DNA of 10,075 bases from an uncultured Streptococcus sp. (GTDB lineage Bacteria > Bacillota > Bacilli > Lactobacillales > Streptococcaceae): the NCBI GenBank assembly GCA_902479835.1, contig CABSQC010000020.1:1-10075 (forward strand), given 5' to 3'. Every line of letters starts with the position of its first letter. The stretch's first letter is position 1. The notes below the pieces were generated by a model. It searched no databases. It saw only the letters and a program-made list of their open reading frames with translations, and was not told where the DNA came from. Of the stretch, positions 1 through 4,989 are shown in pieces. Made by a program: the position numbers and the translations under genes.

Positions 1-570
1 TCCTCCAATGATGGAGATTCCTAAGGAAACCCCTGCCTCTCCAAGGGAGAAACTTCCGGTCGCAAGGGCTGCCAAGGCCACTCGAAAGGCAACTAGACCT
101 GAGGCATCATTTAGTAATCCTTCGCCTTTTAAGATATTCGAAACCCGCTTTGGAAAGCTAAAGCGCTCAGACAGAGAAGCAAAGGCTACTAAGTCGGTAG
201 GCCCAAGAGCTGCCCCAACTGCCATACAGGCTGCTAAAGGAAGACTCAGCCACAAGGAGTGGGCTGCCCAGCCCAAACTAATGGTGGAGATAAAAATCAC
301 TGGGAAAATCAAATAGAGGATGACCCGCCAGTGCTTTAAGACGGAAGTAATATCTGCTTCTTCTGCTTCTCGAAATAAGAGAGGGCCAATGACCAAGGCC
401 AGAAAAAGCTCAGTATCCAGATGAAAATTTTCTTCTGGCACAAAGAGAGCCCAACCAATCCCTAGTAAAATTTGAATCAAGGGCAGAGGAAGGCTCGGCA
501 CAAGTTTATTCGTGGCATTTGAGACGATCAAAATCATCGAAAAGATCACTGCATAAAGGAGTAGTTCCAT
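1..570 (-). CDS. Na+/H+ antiporter, CPA1/NhaP type (N-terminal part, runs off the window)
   Basis: This encodes the first 190 residues of a monovalent cation:proton antiporter of the inner membrane, which would exchange cytoplasmic Na+ for external H+. The frame is open from the ATG at 570 to the window edge, so the 3' part is missing. The protein is rich in membrane helices from residue 2. It shows two signatures of the CPA1 exchanger core: GPTD at residues 123-126, and GEGLLND at about 149-155, where the Asn-Asp pair belongs to the ion-binding site. A strong AAGGAGG (578-584) lies 7 bases before the ATG and overlaps the stop codon of the preceding small gene, so this is the fourth gene of the mnmL operon. 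Family assignment is solid; the exact ion preference (Na+, K+ or Li+) cannot be read from this part. Confidence 0.9.
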   Translation of the reverse strand, partial: MELLLYAVIFSMILIVSNATNKLVPSLPLPLIQILLGIGWALFVPEENFHLDTELFLALVIGPLLFREAEEADITSVLKHWRVILYLIFPVIFISTISLGWAAHSLWLSLPLAACMAVGAALGPTDLVAFASLSERFSFPKRVSNILKGEGLLNDASGLVAFRVALAALATGSFSLGEAGVSLGISIIGG

Positions 571-582
571 ATCACTCCCTCC

Positions 583-837
583 TTAGCGTTCTTGGCAACA
601 GGTCTCAAATTGCTGTTTTAACTCCGCAATCTTTTGGTCTGTCTTGGTAACATCCTTGTGCTCAATCTTCTTTTGGCACCGTTCCATCTCAAGCGAAACC
701 AATTTCTTTTTTATTTTGAGCATCTTTTTGGTCATATGAGCTTCATCATAAAAACCTATTGCACGCTCGTGGATGGTTGATTCGACAAAATGATGTCTCA
801 ATCCTTCGATTTTATTCTTTAAATATTCTTTATCCAT
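583..837 (-). CDS. conserved-looking small charged helical protein, function unknown
   Basis: This is an 84-residue soluble protein with no signal peptide or membrane segment. It is very rich in Lys, Glu and Gln and looks almost wholly alpha-helical, with coiled-coil-like spacing in the C-terminal half (about residues 38-78). It has three cysteines, one at about residue 54 and an adjacent pair (CC) near the C terminus, and a His-His near residue 15. I do not recognise a named domain. I have a vague memory of similar streptococcal proteins annotated only as hypothetical or cytosolic. The ATG at 837 overlaps the end of mnmM by 8 bases and has no good Shine-Dalgarno, so translation is probably coupled to mnmM. 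Its own stop overlaps the ribosome binding site of the antiporter gene. This tight packing supports it being a real gene. Confidence 0.75.
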   Translation of the reverse strand: MDKEYLKNKIEGLRHHFVESTIHERAIGFYDEAHMTKKMLKIKKKLVSLEMERCQKKIEHKDVTKTDQKIAELKQQFETCCQER

Positions 838-1387
838 GACGGTAGCTTTCTAATTTTTCGATCATGACCAAAAACGGTGGCTGATTCACTTGATTCAGTG
901 TCCGGTAGATGGTCGCTGTATAGTCTTTTTGAGGAAGCTGACTAACAAAATCCAGCACCGCATCACGCTCGATGTCTCCCCCTTCATGACCATAATAGAT
1001 CATAATAGCCATTCGCCCACCTTTTTCTAGGCGAGCACAGATTTTTTCCATCGCTTCAATCGTGGTAGCTGGAAGAGTAATGACCGATTTATCTGCAGAC
1101 GGCAGATACCCCAGATTAAAAATAGCTGCTTTAAGGGTCTCCACATATTGGTCCACATGCTGGTGGCCATCCAAAATCAACCGGACATGTTGAAGTCCCA
1201 ACTTTTCCAATCTTTCTTGAGTATTTACAAGTGCCTGCTCTTGAATATCAAAGGCATAGACCTGGCCTGCAAGTTGGGCTAAAAAGGCCGTATCATGTCC
1301 ATTTCCCATGGTCGCATCCACCACCACATCTTCTTTGGTGATGACTTCTGCTAAAAATTGATGGGCCATTTCAAGTGGTCGAAGCAT
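830..1387 (-). CDS. mnmM: tRNA wobble-uridine methyltransferase MnmM (YtqB family)
   Basis: This 185-residue class I SAM-dependent methyltransferase belongs to the YtqB family, long annotated as 'rRNA methylase'. Published work on Bacillus YtqB, as I recall it, shows transfer of the terminal methyl of mnm5(s2)U34 in tRNA, the role of the C domain of MnmC in Proteobacteria. Visible motifs are the SAM-binding loop DATMGNGHDT (residues 24-33), YAFDIQ (44-49) for the ribose-binding acidic strand, NLGYLP (91-96) as the motif IV catalytic segment, and PPF near the C terminus (170-172). Length fits the family. The start is well placed: AAGGAG lies 7 bases before the ATG at 1387. It overlaps the end of mnmL by 17 bases. 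Function is assigned from family knowledge; the sequence itself shows only the methyltransferase fold and motifs. Confidence 0.88.
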   Translation of the reverse strand: MLRPLEMAHQFLAEVITKEDVVVDATMGNGHDTAFLAQLAGQVYAFDIQEQALVNTQERLEKLGLQHVRLILDGHQHVDQYVETLKAAIFNLGYLPSADKSVITLPATTIEAMEKICARLEKGGRMAIMIYYGHEGGDIERDAVLDFVSQLPQKDYTATIYRTLNQVNQPPFLVMIEKLESYRHG

Positions 1388-2321
1388 CAGCAGTCTCCTT
1401 TTCTTCTAGCTTACATCCTTGGGTACTTCCACGCCGACGCATTTCAGTTTCAATGGCGTTTAGGACTTCCCATTTGTTGAGGCTCCACATAGGGCCAATC
1501 AACATATCCCTTGGCGCGTCCCCTGTAATCCGGTGGATGACAATGTGTTTAGGGATGATCTCCAACTGATCACAGATGACCTTGACATACTCCTCCTGGC
1601 TCATGAGTTGAAGTCGTCCTTCATGATAGTCTCGTTGCATCCGTGTATTGGTCATCAAATGCAAGAGGTGTAACTTGATGCCATCAATTTCATTATCGGT
1701 CACACAACGGCGAACATTTTCCACCATCATCTCATGTGTTTCCCCCGGAAGGCCATTGATCAAATGGGACACGATCTCAGCCTTCGGCACCTGTTGGCGA
1801 ATCCGCTTGACTGTTTCAACGTAGAGGTCATAACTATGGGCCCGATTGATTAATTGAGACGTCGCTTCATAAGTCGTCTGAAGCCCCAACTCAATCGTCA
1901 CATGCATGCGCTCTGTCAGCTCTGCTAGGTAGGCCAAGGTCTCATCTGGTAAACAGTCCGGACGCGTACCAATGTTGATTCCTACCACTCCTGGTTCATT
2001 GATGGCCTGTTCATACCGCTCTCGAATGACTTCCACTTTATCGTGGGTATTGGTAAAATTTTGAAAATAGACCAGGTACTTCTTCACATCTGGCCATTTC
2101 CGATGCATAAAATCAATCTCTTTGTAAAACTGTTCTCGAATTGGAGCTTCTGGGGCCACAATGGCATCTCCTGAACCTGAGACCGTACAAAAAGTACAGC
2201 CACCGTGGGCGACTGTTCCGTCTCGATTGGGACAATCAAAGCCCGCATCAATAGGGACTTTAAAGGTCTTTTCTCCAAATAAGGTTCGATAATAATCATT
2301 CAAAGTATTGTAGGATTTCAT
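1371..2321 (-). CDS. mnmL: radical SAM tRNA-modifying enzyme MnmL (YtqA family)
   Basis: This is a 316-residue radical SAM protein of the YtqA/TIGR01212 group. The family has been linked to turning cmnm5(s2)U34 into nm5(s2)U34 in Gram-positive tRNA, the step before MnmM, and the two genes are adjacent and overlap here. From the start chosen, the 4Fe-4S ligands are Cys30, Cys42 and Cys45 (C-x11-C-x2-C), close to the Elp3-like pattern. They are followed by GSGD (49-52), and further in by NIGTRPDCLPDE and a NGLPGET segment typical of the TIM-barrel. The open frame extends 48 bases upstream to a TTG at 2369, but that codon is inside the terminator of the previous operon. The ATG at 2330 lies in the promoter -10 hexamer. 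The ATG at 2321 (MKSYNTL...) is therefore the likely start, and the mRNA may be leaderless. Confidence 0.88.
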   Translation of the reverse strand: MKSYNTLNDYYRTLFGEKTFKVPIDAGFDCPNRDGTVAHGGCTFCTVSGSGDAIVAPEAPIREQFYKEIDFMHRKWPDVKKYLVYFQNFTNTHDKVEVIRERYEQAINEPGVVGINIGTRPDCLPDETLAYLAELTERMHVTIELGLQTTYEATSQLINRAHSYDLYVETVKRIRQQVPKAEIVSHLINGLPGETHEMMVENVRRCVTDNEIDGIKLHLLHLMTNTRMQRDYHEGRLQLMSQEEYVKVICDQLEIIPKHIVIHRITGDAPRDMLIGPMWSLNKWEVLNAIETEMRRRGSTQGCKLEEKETADASTT

Positions 2322-2328
2322 ACCCTTC

Positions 2329-2356
2329 ATTATAGCAAAAAAAGAGTCGAACTCAA
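2329..2356 (-). promoter_or_regulatory. promoter of the mnmL operon, extended -10
   Basis: Read on the minus strand there is TTGAGT (2356-2351), a 16-base spacer, then TGC-TATAAT with a perfect -10 hexamer (2334-2329) and the TG extension. The -35 sits in the 3' arm of the preceding terminator hairpin, and the U-tract lies in the spacer. The predicted start of transcription is at about 2321-2322, on the mnmL ATG itself. This comes from consensus matching only. Confidence 0.65.
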
Positions 2357-2372
2357 AACACGAGTCCAACTC
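2337..2372 (-). terminator. intrinsic terminator of the ribU-PAP2 operon
   Basis: On the minus strand an 11-bp stem (arms 2372-2362 and 2354-2344, two G-U pairs) closes a 7-base loop. Seven uridines (2343-2337) follow directly. It begins 11 bases after the PAP2 stop codon, in the right orientation to end that transcript. Confidence 0.85.
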
Positions 2373-2383
2373 CTAGTTGTTAG

Positions 2384-3034
2384 TTATTTTTGCTTCCCTG
2401 TAAAGCGCCATTGAAACCGCAAGCGATCGTACAAGGGGTACTCAAATTGCAAGACAGCAAAGCCCAAAATCATACTGCCGAGAACGTCTGAAGGATAGTG
2501 AACCCCGACATAAATACGGGAGCCCACAATGGTCACAATTCCCAGAATCAGAAGCCCCTGAAGACAATAGCGGGCCGCTTTGTTTTTTATATGCTGGCCA
2601 ACAATGATGATCAAGCTTCCCAAAACAAGGGTAGACGCCAGTGAATGACCACTTGGAAAAGAAAAGCCTTTTTCCTCTACTAGATGAAGAATACTTGGTC
2701 TCGGTCTCTGGTAGATATTCTTCAGAAGAAGAACCAAAAGACCGGTCAATACCAGATTGCTCCCCAGAAAGAGGGCTTCGCTGTACCATTTCTTACAGGC
2801 AAAGACAGCTAGCAAAAGACCCACCCAGATGACAATGATCTTGGTATCCATGACATGGGTTACCTTGGTAAAGAAGGCTGTCAGTGGTGCAGGCAGATCG
2901 CCTCGAATAGTAGATTGAAGCGCGCTATCAAAACCAGTTAATTGTTGCGGGTAGAAACGAATCACATACCCGAGAATGACAAAAATGAGAAGGGCGAAGC
3001 TTGCCTTCGCCCAATGTTGTTGTTTATTTTTCAT
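2384..3034 (-). CDS. PAP2-family membrane phosphatase
   Basis: This 216-residue integral membrane protein has the complete PAP2 catalytic signature: K105-x6-RP (R112, P113), PSGH at 127-130, and SR-x5-H-x3-D with R173, H179 and D183. The two histidines act as nucleophile and acid in this family. The helical pattern fits about six membrane segments. Typical substrates are undecaprenyl diphosphate, phosphatidate or other lipid phosphates, hydrolysed at the outer face of the membrane; the sequence does not say which. Its ATG overlaps the end of ribU by 11 bases and lacks a visible Shine-Dalgarno, so translation is probably coupled and the gene is under the same FMN riboswitch. That context suggests a flavin-linked role, but a housekeeping lipid phosphatase is equally compatible. 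Confidence 0.9.
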   Translation of the reverse strand: MKNKQQHWAKASFALLIFVILGYVIRFYPQQLTGFDSALQSTIRGDLPAPLTAFFTKVTHVMDTKIIVIWVGLLLAVFACKKWYSEALFLGSNLVLTGLLVLLLKNIYQRPRPSILHLVEEKGFSFPSGHSLASTLVLGSLIIIVGQHIKNKAARYCLQGLLILGIVTIVGSRIYVGVHYPSDVLGSMILGFAVLQFEYPLYDRLRFQWRFTGKQK

Positions 3035-3581
3035 ATTTTTTCAAAATCGGTTGCAAAAGAGTGTAGATCAATCCAAATGCGATGGCCCAAATCACTCCTT
3101 CGATCAGGTTAAACGGTGCAACCATTGCAGCTAAATAGTGGACAAGCCCTAGTGTTTTCGAAATATCATAGTTCATAAAGCGAGCATACAAAGGGATTGC
3201 ATAGACATAGTTCACCAATACCATCGTGATACTCAAGCTGATCGTTCCAATAATCGTAGCCAGGATAAATCGGCCATGGGTCCGTTCCTTGTTCCAAATC
3301 CATGCAAAAGCAAGGACAAAAACAAGAACTCCAATGATATTGATTGGTAGTCCGATCAAGGTCTCAAGCCCCTTATTATTAAGAGCTAATTTAAGAACAG
3401 ATCGGATCAAGGTCACCCAAACAGCACTTTTAAAATCCAACAAGACCAAAGCCAACAAAATGGCGATGATACTCAAATCAATTTTGAAGAAATCTATCAA
3501 GAAAGAAAATTGATAGAACATCAAAATAAAAGATAATGCGGATAAAACAGCCACTAGGGTCAGTTTACGTGTATTTGTCAT
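3024..3581 (-). CDS. ribU: riboflavin ECF transporter substrate-binding subunit RibU
   Basis: This 185-residue, very hydrophobic protein has the size and helix layout (about six segments) of an ECF transporter S component. It binds riboflavin at the outer face and is energised by the shared EcfA-EcfA'-EcfT module, which is not in this window. Assignment rests on remembered similarity to RibU from lactic acid bacteria and, strongly, on the FMN riboswitch in its leader. The open frame can be read from a TTG at 3596, but that codon overlaps the Shine-Dalgarno. GGAGGA (3594-3589) lies 7 bases before the ATG at 3581, which is clearly the start. The gene heads a two-gene operon with the PAP2 phosphatase. 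The Shine-Dalgarno itself is inside a hairpin, suggesting translational control by FMN. Confidence 0.92.
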   Translation of the reverse strand: MTNTRKLTLVAVLSALSFILMFYQFSFLIDFFKIDLSIIAILLALVLLDFKSAVWVTLIRSVLKLALNNKGLETLIGLPINIIGVLVFVLAFAWIWNKERTHGRFILATIIGTISLSITMVLVNYVYAIPLYARFMNYDISKTLGLVHYLAAMVAPFNLIEGVIWAIAFGLIYTLLQPILKKYEK

Positions 3582-3588
3582 AACAGGT

Positions 3589-3615
3589 TCCTCCAATTTT
3601 TTAAAAATTAGAGAA
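3589..3615 (-). promoter_or_regulatory. hairpin covering the ribU Shine-Dalgarno
   Basis: On the minus strand UUCUCUAA followed by a U-run (3615 onward) can pair with an A-run followed by UUGGAGGA (ending 3589). This gives 11-12 pairs, two of them G-U, around a 4-5 base loop. The GGAGG of ribU (3594-3590) is buried in the stem. It is a plausible ribosome-blocking element of the FMN riboswitch. Much of the stem is A-U, so stability is moderate. Confidence 0.6.
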
Positions 3616-3802
3616 GCTGGAAAGACGTCTACCCCATCATTCTACTCTAAACTATTTAAACAAAGCTTAAACTAGAGAACATTCTAGTCACTTTAGCTGG
3701 TCCCCATTGAAAAACACCGCTAGTCAATCATAGCACCTAATGTTTTATTCCTATGCATCAGCTCTAAACAGATCAGAATAGCTGTCAGTCTATTCGTCTC
3801 TC
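3616..3802 (-). promoter_or_regulatory. linker / expression platform between FMN aptamer and ribU
   Basis: These 187 bases of untranslated leader contain no credible gene. Local structure is visible: a hairpin with 6-bp arms GAATAG/CTATTC at 3797-3778, and a UUAGAG copy near 3647-3642 and another near 3763-3758. Either copy could pair with the CUCUAA in the Shine-Dalgarno-blocking stem and so act as an anti-sequestering strand. I found no convincing U-tailed terminator here, so the control is probably translational. Confidence 0.45.
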
Positions 3803-4029
3803 GTCTTCTCCCATCCAGACTATACTGTCGGTTGTGGAGTCACACCACATCAGCTTGCGCTCGCGGACTTCTTTTAGAGTATGGAAATGGAGATTTTTCT
3901 TTTAAACGATACGACAAGCTGTGGTCATAACTTCTCGTTAAGCAAAGCTTGGCAACAAAGTATAAAAGGAAAAGAACATTTCCTAGTAAAAGTCACCGCC
4001 GGTCGGGAATCTCACCCTGCCCTGAAGAC
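3803..4029 (-). ncRNA. FMN riboswitch (RFN element)
   Basis: On the minus strand the conserved RFN blocks appear in order. They are AGGGCAGGGTGAGATTC and CCGACCGGCGGT (about 4023-3995), AGTCCGCGAGC (about 3869-3859), ACCGACAGTATAGTCTGG (about 3832-3815) and GATGGGAGAAG (ends about 3804). The P1 stem is closed by GTCTTC (4029-4024) pairing with GAAGAC (3808-3803). FMN binding should lower expression of ribU and the PAP2 gene. The variable arm between GGCGGT and AGTCCG is about 125 bases, long for this class. The predicted transcription start coincides with the first base of P1. Confidence 0.95.
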
Positions 4030-4035
4030 TTCTTA

Positions 4036-4064
4036 ATCATAACAAAAAAAACTTGCCAAGGCAA
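4036..4064 (-). promoter_or_regulatory. candidate promoter of the ribU-PAP2 operon
   Basis: On the minus strand TTGCCT (4064-4059, 4 of 6 to consensus), a 17-base spacer and TATGAT (4041-4036) would start transcription near 4029, exactly at P1 of the riboswitch. The -35 lies in the trmL terminator hairpin and the U-tract is the spacer. It is supported by position and consensus only. Confidence 0.55.
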
Positions 4065-4066
4065 GT
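4044..4066 (-). terminator. intrinsic terminator after trmL
   Basis: A perfect 7-bp stem (4066-4060 with 4057-4051) closes a 2-base loop and is followed on the minus strand by seven uridines (4050-4044). Neighbouring A/T runs can lengthen the stem. It lies 48 bases past the trmL stop and separates trmL from the riboswitch unit. A shorter T-run on the other side gives it some bidirectional character. Confidence 0.8.
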
Positions 4067-4113
4067 TTTTGTAACTTGATAGATTACACCGTTCGTCTTT
4101 TAATTTTTCGTTC

Positions 4114-4656
4114 TTATTTGAGCTTGTCATGCTCATAACGATGGCTCAACTCCAGCCCCTTAAAACCTTGCTGGCGGAGCGCCTCATAAACAATCATGCA
4201 GACGGTATTGGAGACATTTAAACTACGAACATGCTCGTCATTCATCGGAATGCGAATAGTCTTCTCCTCGTGCTGGCGCATAAAATCTTCCGGCAATCCT
4301 TTGTCCTCGCGTCCAAACAAGAAATAATGGGATTTCCCATCCTGATAAGAAACGTCCGAATAAGTCTGATTTGCAAACTTAGACACCAAGTGCACCTGAC
4401 CGTCACGCGCTGCTTCCATAAACTCTTCTAAGCTATCATAGAAACGGACATCCAGCTTGTCCCAGTAATCGAGTCCTGCTCGCTTCATCTTGCGATCATC
4501 GATCGGAAAAGCCATGGGACGAATAATATGTAAGGGAGAATTGGTTGCCGCACAGGTCCGTGCAATATTGCCCGTATTTTGTGGAATCTGAGGTTGGAAC
4601 AAGACGATGTGGTTTTGAGCTGCTGACTCTTGGTAGTCCAGTTCTTCAATATTCAT
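4114..4656 (-). CDS. trmL: tRNA (cytidine/uridine-34-2'-O)-methyltransferase TrmL (SPOUT family)
   Basis: This 180-residue SpoU/TrmL-type SPOUT methyltransferase 2'-O-methylates position 34 of the two leucine tRNAs with CAA and UAA anticodons in the characterised family. Motifs are NTGNIART (27-34), FGREDKGLP (114-122) and the SAM-binding trefoil-knot segment IPMN...RSLNVSNTV ending about residue 152. Related proteins are often annotated CspR or 'rRNA methylase'. The family usually begins directly at the (N)HIVLF strand. Here about 14 extra residues precede it, and no alternative start codon lies between, so the extension seems real. A weak AAAGAG-like site precedes the ATG at 4656. It is a single-gene unit with its own strong promoter, a structured leader and a terminator at 4044-4066. 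Confidence 0.93.
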   Translation of the reverse strand: MNIEELDYQESAAQNHIVLFQPQIPQNTGNIARTCAATNSPLHIIRPMAFPIDDRKMKRAGLDYWDKLDVRFYDSLEEFMEAARDGQVHLVSKFANQTYSDVSYQDGKSHYFLFGREDKGLPEDFMRQHEEKTIRIPMNDEHVRSLNVSNTVCMIVYEALRQQGFKGLELSHRYEHDKLK

Positions 4657-4674
4657 ACTCGATCTCTTTCTGAT

Positions 4675-4723
4675 AAAAAAATAGCCACACTGCCCGGAGT
4701 CAAGCTCAGCAAACAGCGTGGTT
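4675..4723 (-). terminator. intrinsic terminator inside the trmL leader
   Basis: On the minus strand arms 4723-4710 and 4696-4683 form a 14-position stem with one A-C mismatch and several G-U pairs around a 13-base loop that can add a small GAG/CUC stem. Seven uridines follow (4681-4675) after a single A. It lies before the coding region, so it acts as an attenuator or ends a small RNA. Confidence 0.8.
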
Positions 4724-4776
4724 ACAGCTTCATTAACTTAACTCACAACAGGTTTGAGGTAAATCAACGAAGGTAC
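4675..4776 (-). ncRNA. structured trmL leader RNA, two hairpins (resembles the 23S-methyl motif)
   Basis: From the predicted transcription start (about 4776) the RNA folds at once into an 18-bp hairpin: arms 4772-4755 and 4745-4728, one C-U mismatch and a few G-U pairs, with a 9-base loop (4754-4746). Four bases later comes a strong terminator hairpin with seven uridines, ending 18 bases before the trmL ATG. I recall a Lactobacillales RNA called the 23S-methyl motif, upstream of rRNA-type methyltransferase genes and made of two hairpins with a terminator-like second one. Position and shape match, but I could not run the model. It could be a cis-acting attenuator of trmL or a free small RNA. 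Confidence 0.7.
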
Positions 4777-4782
4777 TTTTTA

Positions 4783-4810
4783 AGTATATCACTTTTGAAG
4801 CTCCTGTCAA
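4783..4810 (-). promoter_or_regulatory. strong promoter of the trmL leader
   Basis: On the minus strand there is a perfect TTGACA (4810-4805), a 16-base spacer, and an extended -10 TGA-TATACT (hexamer 4788-4783). A-rich tracts just upstream of the -35 (about 4814-4830) resemble an UP element. This is the best consensus promoter in the window. Confidence 0.8.
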
Positions 4811-4989
4811 TAGTTTTTTTAGATTTTTTTAAGAAACTTTATCAAAGTTTTCGATCCCTCCTCATTCTTCTATTTTGACAATCTTTCCCACTTGTTCTTA
4901 GCTTGGTAAGATTCCTCCAGAAAGTCCTTAAAATAGATGAATTTTTCTTGAAAATAGAGTATGATAGAAGCATACTCTGGAGGTAATCT
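4811..4989 (+). promoter_or_regulatory. upstream region of trkA, promoter not clearly located
   Basis: This stretch of about 180 bases holds no gene. It is T-rich at the left. Candidate elements on the plus strand are TTGACA (4875-4880) without a well-spaced -10, TTGAAA (4948-4953) with CATACT 17 bases on, which would start transcription inside the Shine-Dalgarno, and TATGAT (4960-4965) with no -35. I cannot choose between them. Confidence 0.3.
4956..4978 (+). repeat. 8-bp inverted repeat directly before the trkA Shine-Dalgarno
   Basis: AGAGTATG (4956-4963) and CATACTCT (4971-4978) are perfect reverse complements separated by seven bases. GGAGGT of trkA begins on the next base. It may be an operator or a small 5' hairpin affecting trkA translation. 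Confidence 0.55.

Noticed and set aside
8..316. Plus-strand 102-codon frame at the left edge
   Set aside because: It is the shadow of the antiporter gene, whose minus-strand frame has clear CPA1 motifs.
2322..2369. Longer N terminus for MnmL from the TTG at 2369
   Set aside because: The first codons fall in the terminator stem and in the promoter; family proteins begin near the chosen ATG.
4675..4776. T-box, tRNA, 4.5S RNA or preQ1 riboswitch in the trmL leader
   Set aside because: No T-box core sequence, no tRNA cloverleaf, no signal-recognition-particle loop sequence and no preQ1 pattern were seen.
4630..4878. Plus-strand open frame of 82 codons between trmL and trkA
   Set aside because: It lies over the trmL leader hairpins and promoter, is low-complexity and T-rich at the end, and has no Shine-Dalgarno or family resemblance.
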